Origin: Pelargonium cotyledonis
Taxonomy: Eukaryota; Streptophyta; Magnoliopsida; Geraniales; Geraniaceae
Length of the DNA: 24,001 nucleotides
Assembly (NCBI GenBank): GCA_036897625.1
Contig: JAYMTA010000808.1
Location: forward strand, 1-24,001
Reading direction: 5' to 3'
The notes below the pieces were generated by a model. That model was not told where the DNA came from. It searched no databases and worked only from the letters and a program-made list of their open reading frames with translations. This document shows, piece by piece, positions 20,176 to 24,001 of the stretch (the stretch's first letter is position 1; each line of letters opens with the position of its first letter). The position numbers and the translations under genes are program-made.

Positions 20176-20370
20176 ATATCAGTTGACTGATATAAAATTA
20201 TATCGGTTGAGACTTAACAAAGTTTAATGAGATAATGACACCTCATTTAAAATTACTTATACCCACTCAAGTGAATTTGTGGGAGTGGAGCGACTCGTCC
20301 GGATTCATGATTTTAAATGAGATGTCATCATTTTATTAGTTTAACTGATGTAACTCTATATCAGTTATCA
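20176..20370. mobile_element. MITE-like element with long imperfect inverted repeats
   Basis: GATAATGACACCTCATTTAAAAT (about 20231-20253) is mirrored by ATTTTAAATGAGATGTCATCAT (about 20309-20330). Outer arms also match: ACTGATATAAAATTATATC (20185-20203) against GATGTAACTCTATATCAGT (20348-20366). The centre (about 20255-20307) is unpaired and GC-richer. This nested inverted structure without coding capacity is typical of MITEs; superfamily and target duplication are uncertain. Confidence 0.6.
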
Positions 20371-20771
20371 AATTCTAAGATTATTCAAACACTTTTTTTT
20401 CGATAATCGATTATTCAAAGACTTGTTTGGACTTAAATGCAACATTTCAAATGAAATATTTTGTTTCCAAAATACCATCTAAGTTTTTCCTAATACATGA
20501 CGAAGAAGTAATGTTCTTCCTTGTTTGATGATGGGCTTTTCTGAGCCTGTTTGAATCCTTTGGAAACAGCTAGTCTAGTCTTTGGGCTTGAACGTATGGG
20601 CTCGGCTTGCCTTTCTCGTACACCTTTCATGACCATCTAGGAACTATTTTCATCCAATTTTTTGTTTGACTTGTATAGGTCATCTAGTTTTTTTCAGATA
20701 ATATCTAGAAAAAAAAATGCAAATTTTAGTGATATATACAATTAGTACATAGTGATGCAACAAATCACAAC

Positions 20772-20950
20772 GGAAAGATTGCCCTCAAAGAGGAATTAAG
20801 TACCTTACTCTTAGAACCAAAGCCAAAAAGTCTGTCCCATATAAAAACATGGGAAGATTGCCCCAAAAGAGGAATACCTCACTCTTGGAACCAAAGCCAA
20901 AGAGTCTGACCCAAATAAAAACATGGGAAGATTGCCCCTAAAGAGGAAAC
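20772..20950. repeat. tandem repeat, about 74-79-bp unit, 2.3 copies
   Basis: Each unit starts GGGAAGATTGCCCC (first copy GGAAAGATTGCCCT), continues AAGAGGAA, ACTCTTGGAACCAAAGCCAA and AAAACATG. Units: 20772-20850 (79 bp), 20851-20924 (74 bp) and a partial third, 20925-20950. Confidence 0.93.
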
Positions 20951-22193
20951 TAATGAAAGATTTAACACTTGAGAATGCCTAATACACGGAAGAACTCAAG
21001 CCTGACTAAGGAAACAAGGTGTTTGCAAACCGGGCCTTTTTAGGTTTCATTTGCCCACGTTGTACATTAGCACCCGCGCTACTAGAAGCAAGAAGCTAGC
21101 ACATTATACACTTTCATATTTTACAAATCAAGTTCTCACCACACTGCACGTGTGCTTTCATAACCAGGAAGCACATTTCTCGTGTGCACGTACATAAGGC
21201 TTTTCTTAGTTATCGCTCACCTAGTCAAGTCACGCGCACACAAGACTTTTCTTGATGCTCACACATCTAATATATTACATGCTATAATTCACACATTCTG
21301 CATCCACAATAATGCCAAGCGCACATGCTTTACATTTGAGAGAGATCTAAGATTGCCTATCATTCTATAGTTGAATCAGCTAGACGTCACACAAAGATAG
21401 TTGACACACCCAAAGAAATAGGATACTCCCCGCTACACTCAAATTAGTAAGTAGCATCTCAAAATCCAACCATCCTCATACGAAGAAAACGTTTAGAGGC
21501 CATGAAAAGATTTATTAATCAAGAAAGTCCAAAAAACGGAAAGGAATCCAGAAGCTTCCTAATGCGTTTTTCTAGATTCAAGCATGCACCATACTAATGT
21601 GGACATGCACTTCTAGAATCAATAGGTTAAACCCTTGTACACCTATCTACAAAGGGAAAATGACATATGTGGGCTCATTTTTGTGTCCCAAAACACATAA
21701 CGTACCTAAGTTATAAAACGTAGTTTTGAAATTATCTTAATTATTGACATGTCTATAAACCGTTAAAACTAACGGAAGAATTCATATTTTATGGTCACGT
21801 GCAATTCACATGACCATTTAAAATTCATATTTTCCAAAGTTCCCCTATCTTTCCCAAAAAAATCCACTCAGAAAATCCACTTATTTGTTCCTTTCTACTG
21901 TATTTTACTTTGGAATCCATCTTCATCTCATACCAAGGAACCTGTGGTCATCACATTCACAACTGAAATGGCCAGTGAAAGCTATTTTTTGCCCATAAAA
22001 ATGACATCTACCATGGAAAAACAATAAGTTCATTTTATTTAGGAGAACCCAAGTTCATTGCCCCAATACCTTTCCATTTGTTTCTTAGCTCACAAAACAA
22101 AAATGGGTTACTCTTTGCATGGCTTGCTTTTGGATCTGTTGACTAATATTGTCCCAAATCAGATCTGATTTTTTTTTCATTTCTGGAAAACCC
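20951..22193. other. gene-free stretch after the tandem repeat
   Basis: Short frames such as 21182-21370 and 21791-22027 have no recognisable domain. The composition at 20980-21660 (more CA/TG and GC) looks repeat-derived, but I cannot name a family. Confidence 0.4.
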
Positions 22194-22249
22194 AGTTTCC
22201 GGCGGCCGGGAAACTCAAGTTTGAAGTTTCCGGCGCCGGAATCTTCAAA
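22194..22249. repeat. pair of GC-rich palindromes
   Basis: The first (22194-22215) is an approximate palindrome, AGTTTCCGGC next to GGCCGGGAAACT. The second (22220-22249) is a 30-bp palindrome with one mismatched pair, centred on the perfect 14-mer TTCCGGCGCCGGAA (22228-22241) with TTTGAAG/CTTCAAA arms. Both sit in AT-rich DNA. Confidence 0.9.
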
Positions 22250-23647
22250 GTTTGAATTTCACGGCATCTGAAAATTGTGTTTTCCAGATTTTTTTTATTC
22301 AAAAATCTCTAATAAACAAATGCAAACCTTGGTCTTGTATTTGATTATGTTTCAATTGCAAATAGATTACGTTAGTTATGATTTTTGCTTGAAACAGATA
22401 TATGTTGCTTGAAAACTTCAAAATTTGATGTTTGTTGCTTGGATTGAGATTATAAAAAGAGTATAGTTGAGTTGATTTCTTCTTTAATAAAATAATATGA
22501 ACAACTAGTGCAATTGCAAAACAAACATGCTCATGACTAACCCACTACTCATCAATGGTCCCTGTAAGAAAAAATGGTGCTTGAATAAAGTTAGTATTTA
22601 AGTTTAAGACTTTTGGGGAAGATATGGGTATTTTGGGAATTTAACTTTGGAAGTTGGATTTTTTTGTTAAATACGACGGATGACGGATGGAACCAAAACT
22701 TAGGTATTCCCAAAACTACGTTTTTTAACTTTGATATATCATGTATTTTGAAACCGAAAAATGGACCCCCATATGTCATTATCTCATATACAAATTAGCA
22801 TGTATCGCATTGGAGCTTTCATGTTCTTTCAAAATGAGGAAGCTCGCATTATAGGAAATATGAATAGGATAGAAGTTTTGTGTTTCATTTCATTGATTCG
22901 ATCTCCTATTTATAGTACATATACAATGAACATTTGAACTTCAAGATCCATACATATGAATTGAGCTTAATATCTATATCGAATCTTAGCTGATAAAACA
23001 ATGAAGGAGAAGATGACAACATATTATTGAGCAAATATCAATAACTGGTTTAGCATTTTGGTGAGTTGTTTACACGCATCTCTTGCAATCCCATATTCTA
23101 GAAGCTCATTCCTCAATGATTGCAAATCTTCATAACCATATATCTAGCGCCTCGCAAACTTCATAATCTGAAATGTCTGATTCGCACAGTAATAAATGCA
23201 CATACCAAAAGAGTGTGACCTTCAACACATGAATCAATGGGAAGCGACAACAAGTTTATATGAATATGCCCTAATTGATGAATAGAGCTTTTAAACATAA
23301 CTAGAATTCATAGAAAGGGACACCCGAGCAAACAAGAAACTCACCACATATCTCACATCTTCGTCAACAAATCACACTCCTCACCAAATGGTTACACCAA
23401 ATAATTCAAATAACATTAATGATATAACAACTCAACCGTACTATGAAGAGATCATATGAGCAATAACTTTAATCTTAAATTTCATCCACTAATTTATAAT
23501 ATAGTCAACACAATGTTTTCATGAAATCAACTAATAGAGCTCCATTTTTAGGTGAACAATAACACATTAAAAATGTCCTCTCCGAAACAATTTCATATAA
23601 TCATATTCATTTCAATATTGTGGACAAAAAATTACATTTTCATCAAA
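22250..23647. other. gene-free AT-rich stretch upstream of the carboxylesterase
   Basis: No supported gene. A minus-strand TATAAATA (22914-22907) followed by AATCAATGAAATGAAACACA resembles the promoter part of some plant LTRs, but no second LTR or coding remnant was found. The stretch nearest 23648 should contain the promoter of the carboxylesterase gene. Confidence 0.4.
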
Positions 23648-24001
23648 ATGTCTGCGGCTAAATCAAAACCCACGCCCGGAATTTCATGGAAGACTAGGCT
23701 CGCGCTTTTCATGGCCTCCGCCGTAACAGACACCGCCCAGCGCACTGACGGCACCGTCCCCCGCCGTCTCCTCAACGTCCTCGACCGGCAAGTTGACCCT
23801 AACCCTAACCCCGTCAACCACGTCACCACCTCTGACCTCACCGTCGACCCTTCGCGCAATCTCTGGCTCCGCATTTTCACTCCCACCTCCCCCTCCGCCA
23901 CCCTCCCCGTCGTCGTCTTCCTCCACGGCGGTGGATTCGCCTACCTCAGGGCCGCCTCCCAGTCCTACGACGCCGTCCGCCGCCCCTTCCGCCGCCAACT
24001 C
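23648..24001 (+). CDS. probable carboxylesterase 18-like (alpha/beta hydrolase), 3' partial
   Basis: An open frame from ATG at 23648 runs off the right edge after 118 codons. It begins MSAAKSKPTPGISWKTRLAL, then has TDGTVPRRLLN, TTSDLTVDPSRNLWLRIFTP and LPVVVFLHGGGFAY. The last contains the HGGG oxyanion-hole motif of plant CXE carboxylesterases and GID1-type hormone-sensitive-lipase relatives. The wording, especially SDLTVDPSRNLW and the YDAV motif after HGGGFAY, is nearest the CXE18 group. The family hydrolyses short-chain esters. The catalytic Ser (GXSXG), Asp and His lie beyond the window, so activity cannot be judged. Codon use is strikingly C/G-ending compared with the AT-rich flanks. 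CXE18 genes are usually single-exon. Confidence 0.92.
   Translation, partial: MSAAKSKPTPGISWKTRLALFMASAVTDTAQRTDGTVPRRLLNVLDRQVDPNPNPVNHVTTSDLTVDPSRNLWLRIFTPTSPSATLPVVVFLHGGGFAYLRAASQSYDAVRRPFRRQL

Noticed and set aside
22591-22798. Overlapping plus and minus frames of about 60 aa
   Set aside because: Mirror-image frames in the same DNA with no domain; chance open reading.
23802-23817. CCCTAACCCTAACCCC resembling telomere repeats
   Set aside because: It encodes Pro-Asn-Pro-Asn-Pro in the carboxylesterase frame, and plant telomeres use CCCTAAA, not CCCTAA.
23632-23998. Two minus-strand frames of 89 and 104 aa, Gly/Glu/Val-rich
   Set aside because: They are antisense shadows of the GC-rich carboxylesterase exon.
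1-24001. CRISPR array, bacterial operon or prophage
   Set aside because: Introns, a plant nuclear tRNA and plant gene families show this is a plant nuclear chromosome; no regularly spaced repeats were seen.

Overview
This window is nuclear DNA of a eudicot plant. It is AT-rich, its genes have short GT-AG introns, and several gene families are plant-specific. I cannot name the species from the sequence. It holds five protein-coding host genes (one cut by the right edge), one nuclear tRNA gene, and many remnants of LINE, SINE, hAT/MITE and LTR-type elements in the long gaps.

Layout. Positions 1-519 are the 3' end of an L1-type LINE (RNase H domain plus poly-A tail); a second LINE-like 3' tail lies near 660-911. 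An F-box/LRR/FBD gene (plus strand, 1752-3318, three coding exons and a 5'UTR intron) is followed tail-to-tail by an intact 11-exon LRR receptor kinase of the NIK (NSP-interacting kinase) type (minus strand, 6830-4069, 624 aa). From 6831 to about 13800 I found no convincing host protein gene. That stretch contains simple repeats, a SINE-like element, MITE-like pieces, an unexplained GC-rich patch, a very short TRIM-like LTR fossil, and a clean 414-bp hAT-type MITE with a perfect 8-bp target duplication. A nuclear tRNA-His(GTG) gene (13883-13813, minus) and a small CYSTM-family gene (14832-14599, minus) come next.

The best-supported regulated locus is S-adenosylmethionine decarboxylase (SAMDC, minus strand). 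It has an intronless 356-aa proenzyme (17160-16090) and a long leader of several exons. The leader holds the conserved ~50-aa polyamine-sensing upstream ORF, split by an intron, and a tiny overlapping upstream ORF. A TATA box sits at 18674-18681. From 18.7 to 23.6 kb the DNA is gene-poor and contains hairpins, a tandem repeat and GC-rich palindromes. At the right edge a GC-rich carboxylesterase (CXE18-like) gene begins at 23648 and runs out of the window.

The genes do not form a functional cluster; this is an ordinary plant chromosome segment. The kinase is a defence and growth receptor, SAMDC makes the aminopropyl donor for polyamines, and the CYSTM protein is a stress-related tail-anchored peptide. 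I did not find a clearly new multi-gene system. The items most worth a second look are the unusual arrangement of the SAMDC upstream ORFs, the hAT MITE, the near-perfect 30-bp palindrome at 22220-22249 and the miniature LTR fossil.
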